DNA of 50,943 nucleotides from Nemertoderma westbladi (GCA_032718475.1 JAUCBJ010004597.1:1-50943), one strand, 5' to 3'; shown: positions 32,791 to 43,391, numbered from the stretch's first letter. Notes: generated by a model from the sequence alone, not told the origin. Translations and numbers: made by a program.

Positions 32791-33040
32791 AAGTGGTTGA
32801 TGTACGAGTTTTACAAGGTCATATTGAAACAATAGAAACTCGAGTTTATACCATTACTATACATGATCGTAATAATAAACCTCATGTATGCCAAGCTTAT
32901 GGGATAGATGTAATATCAAATAATATATCACCAGTGAATATGGAAGTCACACAAAATATATTTTCTACTACACCAATTAACGATTTGAGACGACCTACCA
33001 GTGAAATAGATATTCTAATTGGGAATTATAAAGCGGGATA
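32791..33040 (+). pseudogene. BEL-3 protease, C-terminal part
   Basis: The frame reads ETIETRVYTITIHDR, VCQAYGIDVISNNIS, then RRPTSEIDILIGN, which is the closing part of a BEL protease. The first part is upstream of the LINE fragment at about 32500-32597. It runs into a small slippage repeat at 33031-33065. Confidence 0.8.
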
Positions 33041-33065
33041 AAGCGGGATAAGCGGGATAAGCGGG
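33031..33065. repeat. Short slippage repeat (AAGCGGGAT units)
   Basis: Four copies of an 8-10 bp AAGCGGGATA-like unit disrupt the BEL-3 frame between protease and RT. Confidence 0.85.
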
Positions 33066-33579
33066 ACGGCATGGAACAAAGCATAAAGTCGGATAGTAAA
33101 CACTTGCTTATTCTAGAGAATATATTTGGAAGATGTTGGGGAGGATCGCGCACCCATCCATCACGGAACTGACAATAAAGAAAATGCATAATTGGATAGA
33201 TGCAAATCATCATGTATGGGTAAGTGCTGTGACTGTATCGAATTATCACATTGAGTTATTACCAAATTAGTGTAATTTCGGAATTTCGGAAGTAGTTCCG
33301 AAATGTGGAGGATGTCGCTGTGGTAAATGCCCCAGATCTGGTCATACTTACAGCTTCAGAGAGCTTGAAGCCTTTAATCCTAATAGCTCCACTACTCCTG
33401 TACGAATTGTATTTGATAGCAGTCGAAGAGCAGGGAAATATTCCTTGAATAGTTGTTTAGCCAAAGGACCAGGATTTGCAGGTTTAGAGAGGGTCATTTT
33501 GCAATGCAAGCTGACATAAGAAAGATGTACAATTCAGTGGATATTGAAATTCAAGATCAACATTGTCATAGATTTCTCT
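33066..33579 (+). pseudogene. BEL-3 reverse transcriptase, N-terminal fragment
   Basis: With frame changes it reads LTIKKMHNWIDANHH, TTPVRIVFDSS, NSCLAKGPGF and MQADIRKMYNSVDIE, which is BEL RT up to the first catalytic Asp region, then HRFLF. The remaining RT, including YVDD, is missing. The sequence joins piggyBac-like copy C at about 33580, and BEL-3 resumes at 41856 already past the RT core. Confidence 0.75.
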
Positions 33580-33755
33580 TCCATTCAATGGATAAAATTG
33601 CTTGTGACAATTTATTTATTGCGTTTTAGAGGTTTATGGCTGTTCTAAATTCAATGGAAAATATAATTATCGAACTAGACATCTCTAACTTGTATTTTTC
33701 GGAAGTGGGTGCAAAATGTGGTGCTAGCACCAAATTTTGAAAACCATCAAATATA

Positions 33756-34094
33756 TGTTATGTAATGTGATCTGTAATAATGAAACCAATACGTAGTAAA
33801 TTGCAATACATTGTTTAAATTGATTAGCCAACACACTAAGTATATAATGTTTGCCCCAGAAATAAATCCGCGTAAAGTCTATCCATAGAAGCCATTAATT
33901 AACTGTAATGTGCAAATTAATTAGACTAACCATATGTTAACCTCACAGTTTGTGCAGTACGTAATATATAGTTGTTAAAGAATGTATTCTAACTAGTGCC
34001 AAATTGAGTTCCAATATATAGTATCTTTCCGTATTTAGTACACTATTATTTTCCATTCCATAAATGGACTTCCACTTGGGGAAGATCCACAACA
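33756..34094 (+). repeat. BEL-4 5' LTR (339 bp)
   Basis: It begins TGTTATGTAATG and ends CCACAACA, with TG...CA termini. It is nearly identical to 40670-41007. A TATATAA box at 33841 and AATAAA near 33861 could serve as promoter and polyadenylation signals. Confidence 0.95.
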
Positions 34095-34096
34095 AT

Positions 34097-34106
34097 TGGC
34101 GCCCGA
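34097..34106 (+). promoter_or_regulatory. BEL-4 primer binding site
   Basis: TGGCGCCCGA starts two bases after the 5' LTR. Its complement would be the 3' end of a tRNA ending TCGGGCGCCA. Ten bases match the well-known tRNA-Lys type site. Pairing beyond that is not evident. Confidence 0.7.
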
Positions 34107-34198
34107 TATTAAAAACTCATTTAGTTCATTAAATAAATACATTACATTATTGTGTAAACTGTTCATCGTCATTATTCGGCAAGTTCATTACATTCACA

Positions 34199-36736
34199 AT
34201 GAGTAAAAAAGATCCAACCCAACAATTTCACGATCCAAGCCACGACGAAATCGAGTTCAAACGACTCATAAGAAGTAGAGGAGCAAAGCGGTCCGCAGCA
34301 ACGAAAATCCTCAACGAGTTGGATGCAGAGGATCTTAACCAGTTGACATTCGAAAAGAAACGATCGAAGCTCAAAATCCTCAACTCTTACACGGAGAGTC
34401 TCGACAAATTCGACGACGAAATCTGGGGTCTACTCGACCAATCTCAAATCAACAAAGATATCGACGAAGCAACGAATTATAAGGTTAGACTCACTGAAAC
34501 TATAACTCTGTTAGAAATGTCTCTTTTAGCAGCCTCAAATCTACCTACAAGCACGAATGTTAGTAGTGGTGCAATAAATCCAGGTTCTAGTGCAGTTAGT
34601 AGTAGTACATATGCTATAAGTAGTCAATATGCCAGATCAGTGCTTCCAAAATTGGATAGACCTATTTTCAGCGGTGACGTTTTAGATTTTTGTGGTTGGC
34701 GAGATTCATTCCGTAGTGCTATACACGATTCTGGTCTTCCAGATGTACTTAAGTTACAACATTTAATGCAAGCTGTGCAAGGTGAAGCTAAAGCAGTAGT
34801 TGCTGGTCTATCAATCACTAGCGAAAATTATCCAGTAGCCATGGATCTTTTAGAACAAAGGTATGGTTCGAAACACCGAATCATACAGGCACACATAGAA
34901 AAGCTACGAAATATTGCGAATAAACAATTAACATTGAGACAAGTACACAATACATGTATGACACACATACGAGCATTGGAAGCACTTGGCACTAATCCAC
35001 AACAATATCAAATAACTGTGATACCAGACATCATGAAAACTTTAGATTTTGCATATGGCACTAAAATACTAGAAAAGAAAAATAACAACATCGATGATTT
35101 ATTGTGGCTAATGAACCAAATAGGTACACGATTAGCAAGTGAGGAAGTGATGAACACATATAAAAATGAAACAAACGGAACAAATTCCATAAACAAAATA
35201 ACAACACCGAGACAAAATGATAGATCAATGACATCTACAGTAGCGGCATTTCCAATTACTGCCAATGCAACAAACATTGTAAAGCCCAAACAACAACAGG
35301 GAAATTTTCAACATCAAAATAAATCACAAGTACCGGTAATAAAGTGCGTATTTTGTGATCAAACGCACTATTCATCAAACTGTCAAGTCATTACAGATAT
35401 TGAGCAGCGTAAACACATTCTATCAAATAAACGACTGTGTTACAGGTGTATCAAGGGTGGCCATATAGCAAGGGACTGTCCACGTGACAAACCTTGTTAT
35501 AATTGCAAGAAATATGGACACCACGCTGCAATATGTAACAAACTGACAATGTCTCGTCCACAAATCCAAAAACCATTAAAAGATATCAACAAAACATCGG
35601 TTAACGTAATATCTGTTAATAATAGTTCAACATTGTCTGTTCAAGTTTCAGGTTTATCGGTAATAACTTCAAATGGTATTCTTCAAACAGCAATAATGAA
35701 TTGTCAGTATCAGTCGGTTAATGATTCAAATTCATGTCAGGTTAAAGGATTTTTTGATCAAGGAAGCCAGCGGTCATTCATTGTGAAATCCATAATTCAA
35801 AAATACAACTTACCCATTATAGGAACCGAACTTATTGAAGTCAATAATTTCCAAGGAATTCCAGGTGAGGATGTCAATTCAAATGTTTCATTGTTAGAAA
35901 TTGCTCAGATTACATTAATTCTACGTGACAAGAAAACGGTTGTCGTATCAGCATTGGTTGTAGATAACATTTGTTCCCCAATTCAAAATAACATTTGTTC
36001 TAAAGACATTACGGACAGTATTAATTCAAACATAGTAGACGACATACTTAATAAAAACCATAGTGATCAACCGTTTGAAGTTGAAATTTTAATTGGCTCA
36101 GATTACTACTGGGATATAGTAACTGGGAAAATGTTTCGTATTTCCGGAACGGGATTGGTAGCTCTGGACTCAGGGGTGGGTTGGCTACTTTCCGGTAAAA
36201 TGGAAAGTGATACAAATGTTAGAGAAAACAAAATTCAAAATAACAGTACAAGTACATGTATGTTGGTTAAGTCTGAGTTACAAAGGCAAAGTACTGGAAT
36301 CTCGGTCAATGAAAATTTTTTCGAAATCCTTAAAAAATTTTGGGCATTAGACAGTTTTGGGATATTTCCACCAGAAAACGAGATATCATCCAAAGAACTA
36401 TTAAATATACGGTTTGACACTAACGGTTTATATACGGTTGATTTGCCTTGGACATTACATCACGACAAATTAATTGACCATTATTCCCTATGTAATAAAC
36501 AATTACATTCTCTAATTCGTCGTTTACATAAGACTGGCCTATTAGAGAGATACAACAGCGTATTTCAAGAACATTTATCAAAGGGATACATTGAACCAGT
36601 TTCACTTGACGAACCAACTCAGACCCAAGTACATTACATACCACATCACGGCGTGCTACGTGAAGAACGAGAATCAATCATGTGTTGTTTTCAACGGCTC
36701 AGCAAAATGTTATCCTGGGGACACTTCATTAAATGA
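34199..36736 (+). CDS. BEL-4 gag-protease and N-terminal RT
   Basis: The ATG at 34199 opens an 845-residue frame (MSKKDPTQQFHDPS). Residues about 150-280 form the BEL gag domain (DUF1759-like: LPKLDRPIFSGDVLDFCGWR, then MQAVQGEAKAVVAGL and LLEQRYGS). Knuckles follow at about 383 (CVFCDQTHYSSNC), 413 (CYRCIKGGHIARDC) and 432 (CYNCKKYGHHAAIC). The protease active site is FFDQGSQRSFI at about 519, and its end is VEILIGSDYYW and SGVGWLLSG at about 625-665. RT starts near 750 (HSLIRRLHKTGLLERYN). A frameshift near 36690 moves the RT into the next frame, and the last ~15 residues here are out-of-frame. In an active copy this would be continuous with the 36591-39569 frame. Confidence 0.92.
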   Translation: MSKKDPTQQFHDPSHDEIEFKRLIRSRGAKRSAATKILNELDAEDLNQLTFEKKRSKLKILNSYTESLDKFDDEIWGLLDQSQINKDIDEATNYKVRLTETITLLEMSLLAASNLPTSTNVSSGAINPGSSAVSSSTYAISSQYARSVLPKLDRPIFSGDVLDFCGWRDSFRSAIHDSGLPDVLKLQHLMQAVQGEAKAVVAGLSITSENYPVAMDLLEQRYGSKHRIIQAHIEKLRNIANKQLTLRQVHNTCMTHIRALEALGTNPQQYQITVIPDIMKTLDFAYGTKILEKKNNNIDDLLWLMNQIGTRLASEEVMNTYKNETNGTNSINKITTPRQNDRSMTSTVAAFPITANATNIVKPKQQQGNFQHQNKSQVPVIKCVFCDQTHYSSNCQVITDIEQRKHILSNKRLCYRCIKGGHIARDCPRDKPCYNCKKYGHHAAICNKLTMSRPQIQKPLKDINKTSVNVISVNNSSTLSVQVSGLSVITSNGILQTAIMNCQYQSVNDSNSCQVKGFFDQGSQRSFIVKSIIQKYNLPIIGTELIEVNNFQGIPGEDVNSNVSLLEIAQITLILRDKKTVVVSALVVDNICSPIQNNICSKDITDSINSNIVDDILNKNHSDQPFEVEILIGSDYYWDIVTGKMFRISGTGLVALDSGVGWLLSGKMESDTNVRENKIQNNSTSTCMLVKSELQRQSTGISVNENFFEILKKFWALDSFGIFPPENEISSKELLNIRFDTNGLYTVDLPWTLHHDKLIDHYSLCNKQLHSLIRRLHKTGLLERYNSVFQEHLSKGYIEPVSLDEPTQTQVHYIPHHGVLREERESIMCCFQRLSKMLSWGHFIK

Positions 36737-39569
36737 ATGCCTTCATAAAGGACCAAACAATGTTCCCCTGTTACTCAAAGTTCTCATACGATTAAGAGAA
36801 CATGCTATTGTAATTACGGCCGACATAGAGCAAGCATTTTTGCGATGCCAAATTAATACATTAGATCGAGATTGTCTGAGGTTTCTATGGGTACCGGATA
36901 TAGAAAACATTAATTTTGATTCATTGGATATTTGCGTTTACAGGTATACTCGAGCACTTTTCGGTTTGATATGCTCATCCAATATTCTGGCGGAGACGCT
37001 TGATACACATCTTGAGACACAACGTTCAATCTTAGACAAATCTCAACATTCAGCAATCGATAAGTTGAAAGATCTATACGTAGACGACTTGGCCACAGGT
37101 GTTAAAACTATTCAGGAAGGTATAAAATTCAAGACAGACGCGTGCAACATTCTTCAAGCCGGAGGATTTAATATTCGTAGGTGGGTGACAAATTCTCCAG
37201 AATTACAAAGAGAGTTTGATAAAGAGTCATGTGGTAAGTTAAATAATAACAATACAATTTTAACAGAAATAGTAGAAGACAAACAAACATATGCCCAATC
37301 TTCTTTGAACATACCTTTGTCTCAAACATCAGACATAAAACGTGTTTTAGGCCAAGGCTGGTCCACAAAGAACGACACATTTTGTTTTGATGTAACACCA
37401 GTTTACGATTACGTAAAATTATTAACAAAAAACAAGAAAGCTATTTTACAGCTTTCTGCTCGTTTATATGACCCTTTCGGCATTTTAATCCCATTCACTG
37501 GTCTCATAAAAGCGGAATTTCAAACTTTGTGTCAAACAACAAAAAAATGGGATGAACCGCTTTCAGGAGAATTATTAACAAAGTGGAACAATTGGTCGGA
37601 TAAATTATTATATTTAAACCGTGTGGAAATCCCGAGAAATTTGTTTGCAAAAACCAAAGATGTGCTTACTGTGGAATTGCACGGGTTCTCGGACGCCAGC
37701 AAAAAGTTGTGCGCTGGTGTAATTTACATCAAAACAACATACACAGACAAATCGTGTTTAGTGGAATTTTTAATTGCTAAGTCAAAGGTATGTCCATTGT
37801 CGCATAATAAATCAAAGAAACCAAAGGTCATACAAACCGAGGGTGATGACACTTCAATCCCTAGAAAGGAACTTTTAGGAGAGGTACTGTTAGCAAATCT
37901 TATAGACTCTTCAGTTTCAGCGCTAACCACTCCATTAGACAAGCTATTCATGTGGATGGATGCATATGACGTATTGTATTGGTTAATAGGGAATTCAAAT
38001 AAGTACAACGAGTTTGTGCATAACAGAGTAGAAGTAATTCGTACAATTTCATCTCGTTTGTCCATAGAATGGCGTTACTGTCCCACGTCATTAAATCCAG
38101 CTGACATACCAACACGAGGTTTATTACCAGATAAACTTGTAGATTCTAGTTTGTGGTTTAACGGTCCAGAATACCTCCAACAAGATTCTCAACATTGGCC
38201 TGTGCAAAAGATATTGTCAGAACATTTATCTCCAAATGGAATTAAGGAAATTAAATCAACCAAGGCCAAGCAAACAGTCTCAATCTTACAAACAGACACG
38301 AAACCGTCAATCTTACAATTAGTTAATTGTTCAGATTCAAGCCACATGGTGGCGCTCGTCAGGAAAGTAGCTTTGATCTACAGGTTTGTTAATAATTTAA
38401 AAGCGAAGTGTAAAGGAATTTCAGGAAATAAATTAAGTGGAGCGCTAACTAGAGAAGAATTAGTTGTAGCAGAAGGAGTAATTATTAAAGCGATACAGCT
38501 GGAAACATTTCCAAGTGAGTTAAACTATTTGCAGAAATATAATTCGAATCTCAAACGTCCGACAATGTTAAAGCAGTTGAATCTGTTTTTAGATCAAACC
38601 GGTATAATTCGTAGCAAAGGTCGTGTGCAAAGTCCATTCATTTCATGGCATGCTTGTAACCCAATACTTCTTCCACAATCACATTACTTTACGCGATTAG
38701 TTATCCTTGAAGCTCATGAAATAGTCACTCACTCTCGCGTGAGGGATACTTTAGTTCAAGTTCGGGAAAAATTCTGGATAACTCGCGGTAGACAAGAAGT
38801 TCGCAAAGTCATACATGGATGTATTACATGTAAACACGTACAAAGTAAACCTTATACGGTTCCCGCAACAAGTCCATTACCTACAGAGCGTGTTTCATCA
38901 GATTTAGGACCATTTGAAGCCGTTGGTATCGATTTTTGTGGTCCCTTAACGATAGTCAACCCTCAAACGACCATTCCAAATAATAATCAATCTCCTTTTT
39001 TCAAGGTTTACATTGCATTGTTTACTTGCGCTAACATTCGAGCAGTACATTTGGAGTTGGTAAGCAATCTAACATGTCAAGCCTTTATTGCAGCTTTCCA
39101 TCGATTCATTGGAAGAAGAGGTATTCCTCAATATATATTTTCAGATAACGCGTCAATTTTTAAACGGACGGAGCAGGAAATCAAAGCACATAAAACATTT
39201 TTAGAAAGTGACGAGGTAGTACAGGAATTTGGAAAACTGCACATGGACTGGAAATTCAATGTCCCATTGAATCCATCAGCATATGGCTTCATAGAAAGGT
39301 TAGTTGGTCCATCAAAACTTATCTTGAAGAAGGTAATAGGACGAGCAATACTAACATTTGAAGAACTAATGACATTTCTTGTATCCGCAGAAGCAACAAT
39401 TAATAGCCGTCCACTTACATTTATTTCAGATGACCCCAAGGAATCATACCAAACATTAACACCCGCACATTTTCTTGTAGGTCGGCGATTATGTTCTCTA
39501 CCTTACGTTACAGGCAAAGTTAAGTTAAGTTTAATAAACCAACAAAGAATCAATTGGTTGAATCATTAA
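36591..39569 (+). CDS. BEL-4 reverse transcriptase, RNase H and integrase
   Basis: The true pol sequence is in this frame from about 36690 (SCVVFNGSAKCYPG). RT motifs are VITADIEQAFLRCQ and LKDLYVDDLATGV, with intact YVDD at about 37079. RNase H shows LHGFSDASKKLCAG, IPRKELLGEV and FMWMDAYDVLYWL. The integrase zinc part runs from LEAHEIVTHSRVRDTL to HGCITCKHV, and the catalytic Asp-Asp-Glu are in AVGIDFCGPLT, IFSDNASIFKR and YGFIERLVG. The frame leaves the correct one at about 39540 after SLPYVTGKVKLS. All key catalytic residues are present. Products would act in virus-like particles and at the chromosome. Confidence 0.92.
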   Translation: MNQFHLTNQLRPKYITYHITACYVKNENQSCVVFNGSAKCYPGDTSLNECLHKGPNNVPLLLKVLIRLREHAIVITADIEQAFLRCQINTLDRDCLRFLWVPDIENINFDSLDICVYRYTRALFGLICSSNILAETLDTHLETQRSILDKSQHSAIDKLKDLYVDDLATGVKTIQEGIKFKTDACNILQAGGFNIRRWVTNSPELQREFDKESCGKLNNNNTILTEIVEDKQTYAQSSLNIPLSQTSDIKRVLGQGWSTKNDTFCFDVTPVYDYVKLLTKNKKAILQLSARLYDPFGILIPFTGLIKAEFQTLCQTTKKWDEPLSGELLTKWNNWSDKLLYLNRVEIPRNLFAKTKDVLTVELHGFSDASKKLCAGVIYIKTTYTDKSCLVEFLIAKSKVCPLSHNKSKKPKVIQTEGDDTSIPRKELLGEVLLANLIDSSVSALTTPLDKLFMWMDAYDVLYWLIGNSNKYNEFVHNRVEVIRTISSRLSIEWRYCPTSLNPADIPTRGLLPDKLVDSSLWFNGPEYLQQDSQHWPVQKILSEHLSPNGIKEIKSTKAKQTVSILQTDTKPSILQLVNCSDSSHMVALVRKVALIYRFVNNLKAKCKGISGNKLSGALTREELVVAEGVIIKAIQLETFPSELNYLQKYNSNLKRPTMLKQLNLFLDQTGIIRSKGRVQSPFISWHACNPILLPQSHYFTRLVILEAHEIVTHSRVRDTLVQVREKFWITRGRQEVRKVIHGCITCKHVQSKPYTVPATSPLPTERVSSDLGPFEAVGIDFCGPLTIVNPQTTIPNNNQSPFFKVYIALFTCANIRAVHLELVSNLTCQAFIAAFHRFIGRRGIPQYIFSDNASIFKRTEQEIKAHKTFLESDEVVQEFGKLHMDWKFNVPLNPSAYGFIERLVGPSKLILKKVIGRAILTFEELMTFLVSAEATINSRPLTFISDDPKESYQTLTPAHFLVGRRLCSLPYVTGKVKLSLINQQRINWLNH

Positions 39570-40084
39570 AACGACAAGAAAGAGCCGCTAACCATTTTTG
39601 GCAAATGGAAGGAAGAATACGTAGTTAGTTTAAGAGAAAGTCACAAAAAATGTAATCTTGATCCCAAATCACCAGTGGTCCCTAATGTAGGTGACATTTG
39701 TTTACTGGAGGACAGACTTCGTCCTCGTTGCTTTTGGAAATTATGTAAAGTAGAAAAATTAATAATAAGCAAGGATGGGAAATGTAGAGCAGTACAAATA
39801 TCAGTCGCGAAACGAAAGAAAGCACTAAACTTATCAGATCAATCAAACGAGTAATTCCATTAGAAGTGAACGAAAATGACAAAGAGGAAATATCAACTGT
39901 CGCAATACAACAGACTTACAATAAACCAAATACAGACAAAGTCAGTAACAGTAAAGTCACAATTATCGCAAATCAAAAAAATGACAAGCAAGCTTTACCG
40001 AGTACATCACAACCTGCCGTTGGACGTACTCGCGATCTGTTGCCTAGAAATGCCAAAAAGTTAAAAGTTGGCGTTTACAAATAA
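39570..40084 (+). pseudogene. BEL-4 C-terminal BEL domain (frame-shifted)
   Basis: The coding sequence resumes as VESLKRQERAANHFW, shifts again, and continues through LRESHKKCNLDPKSP, VPNVGDICLLED and PRCFWKLCKVEKLI, the DUF5641-like domain. It shifts a third time to LIRSIKRVIPLEV and ends at a stop at 40082. The three shifts are small indels and may include sequencing errors, given the otherwise young copy. Confidence 0.85.
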
Positions 40085-40656
40085 GCAAATTTTAGTAAAT
40101 TTGCAACTACTGTTTTGCATTTTGTATGTACAGTAATACAGTTATGTGTAAAGTAAGTAGTACAGTAGACACTTATATTTGTTTTGTTGGATGAAGACTC
40201 TTATATATTTGTTTTGTTGGAAGATTAAATATGAATATATTATGTAAATTTATGTAATATTATGTAAACAAAATGCCTTTCTAGTAAAGTAATATTATTT
40301 ATTTAACGGTAAACGAACTCCACTATGTAGTAAGTATAGTACCATTGTTAAAAACTCAATTGGTGTTGTTTATAATATTATTTGTGTCATTAATCGTATG
40401 TAGTAAAGTTAATTACGTGATGTTTGCATTATTTATTAATTATAATATTAAATACGGTATATTAATTTTGTTTTGGTATAAATGGTAGATATGGTTATTA
40501 GGTTATGAATTATTGCATTATTTAATTCATTTGTACAAATATATTATTTATACTGAAGTTAATTTCTCATTTAGCATATTACCTTCATTAACTTAAAATG
40601 CAATGATATTTTGTTCTACTGCATCGTGAACAAAGGGGGAGTGTTATGTAACCAAA
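40085..40656 (+). other. BEL-4 3' untranslated region
   Basis: AT-rich, no open frame. A TATATTTGTTTTGTTGGA segment is duplicated at about 40175 and 40203. It ends at the polypurine tract. Confidence 0.75.
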
Positions 40657-40669
40657 GCAAAAGGGGGAG
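40631..40669 (+). promoter_or_regulatory. BEL-4 polypurine tract, duplicated
   Basis: CAAAGGGGGAG at 40631-40641 is followed by TGTTATGTAA, the first bases of the LTR. Then GCAAAAGGGGGAG at 40657-40669 directly precedes the real 3' LTR. The second tract is in the position required for plus-strand priming. Confidence 0.85.
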
Positions 40670-41007
40670 TGTTATGTAATGTGATCTGTAATAATGAAAC
40701 CAATACGTAGTAAATTGCAATACATTGTTTAAATTGATTAGCCAACACACTAAGTATATAATGTTTGCCCCAGAAATAAATCCGCGTAAAGGTCTATCCA
40801 TAGAAGCCATTAATTAACTGTAATGTGCAAATTAATTAGACTAACCATATGTTAACCTCACAGTTTGTGCAGTACGTAATATATAGTTGTTAAAGAATGT
40901 ATTCTAACTAGTGCCAAATTGAGTTCCAATATAGTATCTTTCCGTATTTAGTACACTATTATTTTCCATTCCATAAATGGACTTCCACTTGGGGAAGATC
41001 CACAACA
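40670..41007 (+). repeat. BEL-4 3' LTR (338 bp)
   Basis: The same as the 5' LTR apart from one extra G in the GTAAAGGTCTATCC part and one missing AT in CCAATATAGTATC. It is followed by ATATA, the target duplication. A polyadenylation signal AATAAA lies at about 40775. Confidence 0.95.
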
Positions 41008-41855
41008 ATATATCAATTGATTGAGTCACCTTGTTTCTTGCGTTATACGGGTTTGTGAGGGTTCTGAATTCAATGGAATCAGTAAAAATTTCATAAGAGT
41101 TTTCAAACTTGTATTTTTCGCCGGTGGGTAAAATTGTTGTGCCAGCACCAAATTTTGGAAAATAAGTAAATTGATCAGTAGATAGTATCATCTTGTTTCT
41201 TGCGTTATACGGGTTTGTGAGGGTTCTGAATCTGTTGGAATCAATAAAAACAGCACTGGACATCGCAAACTTGTACTTTTTGGTGATGGGTACGAAATTT
41301 GGTGCTAGCACCAAAATTTGCCAAATTACGCCGAAAAATACAAGTAGCAATGATCTGGCATATTAGAAATTGAAATATTAGAACATTAGAATCAGCGCCC
41401 TAGAAAACCTGAAATGTGAATTTATAGCATCGTATAAGTGAATTAAAAATTTTGTTTTCTAACTGAAAAGTGCTGGTTACTTGTTTTTTTCATTTTTTTT
41501 CCTACGCAGAGAGGAGTAAACAGCTATTTATAGTAATCATATCATTTTTAAATATTTTCAAATGTATTTTGCGCCCCAGAAAACCTATATTGAAAAACAA
41601 TTAGCCGAAAAATTTAACTTTCAAATTTTGTGAAAATTGTGCATTACTTGTAATTTAGGTGCTGCAATATAATATAACCACCCCAGTACATTTTTTCGTT
41701 CGGATCCAGACTAGTGATACCTACGTACAAACAAAAAATCAGACGTTTTCGTAAAGATGTGTAGATTTTAGAGGGATGGGTCAATATGACCCCCCCCCCC
41801 CCCCCCCCCCCCGGTATTTGTACAACTTTTTATAGCCCGGTACTAATAGGGTTAA

Positions 41856-42740
41856 ATGTATGCCAATCCGGAAGAATATACTCGTGTGCTTGGAATAATT
41901 TGGGACTCGACAAGTGATATTTTTAAATTCAAGATTAAACTAAACTTTTCTAAGAAAGAAAAGAACTGGACTAGACATACTGCCAGAAAATCTGTTAATC
42001 AGTTTACCGCCTATACTTACAAGAAGAGTGGTAATGAGTCAAGTAATGACATTATTTGACCCCTGTGGATTATTAGTTCACTTTAACATCAAGGAAAAAA
42101 TACTAATACGTGCAACTTGGATGCATAAAATAGAGTGGGATAGTCCATTACCAAGTTGTTTGCAAGAAATATGGATAGATTTCTTTAAGGAGTTATATGA
42201 AGTAAGTTCTTTGGAATTTATGAGATGCATTAAGATTCTATAGGATGCTATAGGTGAACCTCAACTGATTATTTTTTCAGATGCAAGCCAAGAAGCTTAT
42301 GGGGCTGTGGCTAATGTCAGGTGGGAACTCAGCAACAGAGGTTGCTCATGTCAACTTGTTGTAGCTAAAGGGTAGATAGCATCACCTAAAAGTCTTTCAA
42401 TACCGAGATTAGAACTAAATGGTGTAGTTATGTCAAAACATTTGCGGAAATTCTTAGAGAAGGAAATGAGGTTAGAATTTTCTGAAATTATTCATATTAT
42501 CGATTCCACGGTTGTATTGGGAATGTTGAAGAAGACGAATACACGCTTTTCAAATAATATGGGAGTTCGGGTTGGTTAAATTCAAAATGCCACTGTGTAT
42601 TCCGAAGAAGGTGATCTGCAAGAATGCTTTTGGATTGAAGGGTCTAAGAATATTGCAGACTTAATCACTCGAGGATGCAAGCCGATTGAGTTACATTATT
42701 CCCACAGTATTTGGCAATCTGGACCTGAATTTCTTTACAA
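41856..42740 (+). pseudogene. BEL-3 RT connection and RNase H
   Basis: Right after the TTAA of copy C the frame reads MYANPEEYTRVLGIIWDSTS, the post-RT connection of BEL pols, then VMTLFDPCGLLVHF. RNase H appears as IFSDASQEAYGAVA, then SIPRLELNGVVM and HIIDSTVVLGMLK, followed by FWIEGSKNIADLITRG. Stops and frame changes occur at about 42056, 42241, 42373 and 42577. The RT core that should precede this was lost with the left end of copy C. Confidence 0.82.
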
Positions 42741-43391
42741 GCCAAGATGTGAATGGCCAATAACATCAAATGTAACAACCGAGCTATCAGAAACTGCAGA
42801 AGAGAAAGGAAATATCAATGTGCAAGAATATAATATTTCTTCAAATCAACATGAGCCAATCCCAAACATTTCTACCATCATTAACCCATTGGGGTTTAAT
42901 TGCTTCATAAAATTAATCAGAGTCATTGCATGAGTAATGGGAATTTTATATATAAAAGAAGATGCAAAGCGACATTTGAAAAGCATGTTTGATGGTCTAT
43001 TATTGAACAGTGAAATTCAAATTGCTGAGTTATTATTAGTAAAGAAAGTACAAGGGATCATTGAAACTGAGCTTAAATTATCTGTTGGCAGTTCACGAAC
43101 TAGAAGATACCAAACTATTAATGATTGATGCACATGGGCAAGGACATGTAGGAGCTGCAGCTACTCTCATTAAATTTCGCCATGAATATTGGGTTGTCAA
43201 TGGATTGAAGCTAGCAAGAAATATTCGGAATAGATGCACAGTTTGTAGAAAAATTGACTTGAAGCCCGAAAAACAGGTGATGGGCGCAGTTCAAAAAAAA
43301 CTTATAATGCCTGCTCCTGTTTGGGCGTATGTAGTTGTTGATCAATTTGGACCATATATCGTAAAAGGGGAAGCTATGGACCTATCAATAC
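42741..43391 (+). pseudogene. BEL-3 integrase, N-terminal half
   Basis: After a variable linker (to 42933), ELEDTKLLMIDAHGQGHVGA and HEYWVVNGLKLARN lead to NRCTVCRKI, the HHCC zinc-binding part. PAPVWAYVVVDQFGPYI follows, with the first catalytic Asp. LINE-B then replaces the rest at about 43392. I found no continuation after LINE-B ends at 48770. Confidence 0.82.

Larger units (their letters stand above)
33756..41007 (+). mobile_element. BEL-4: full-length, young BEL/Pao retrotransposon
   Basis: Direct LTRs lie at 33756-34094 and 40670-41007. The 5-bp target duplication ATATA (33751-33755 and 41008-41012) restores the copy C sequence when the element is removed. The LTRs show no substitution by eye, only a G indel and an AT indel, so the insertion is recent. 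The order is LTR, primer binding site, gag, protease, RT, RNase H, integrase, BEL C-terminal domain, polypurine tract, LTR. Three or more frameshifts interrupt the single expected polyprotein. Confidence 0.93.
33580..41851. mobile_element. piggyBac-like TTAA element, copy C, 5'-truncated and split by BEL-4
   Basis: The left part (33580-33755) matches copy B from about 27684. The right part (41008-41851) continues exactly after BEL-4 is removed and ends CCCGGTACTAATAGGG followed by TTAA at 41852-41855, with a poly-C hairpin just inside. The first ~560 bp, including the left terminus, are missing. It lies inside BEL-3. Confidence 0.85.

Noticed and set aside
34624-39439. Minus-strand frames across BEL-4 (for example near 37724-38065 and 39128-39439)
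   Set aside because: They are antisense shadows of the strongly supported plus-strand gag-pol.
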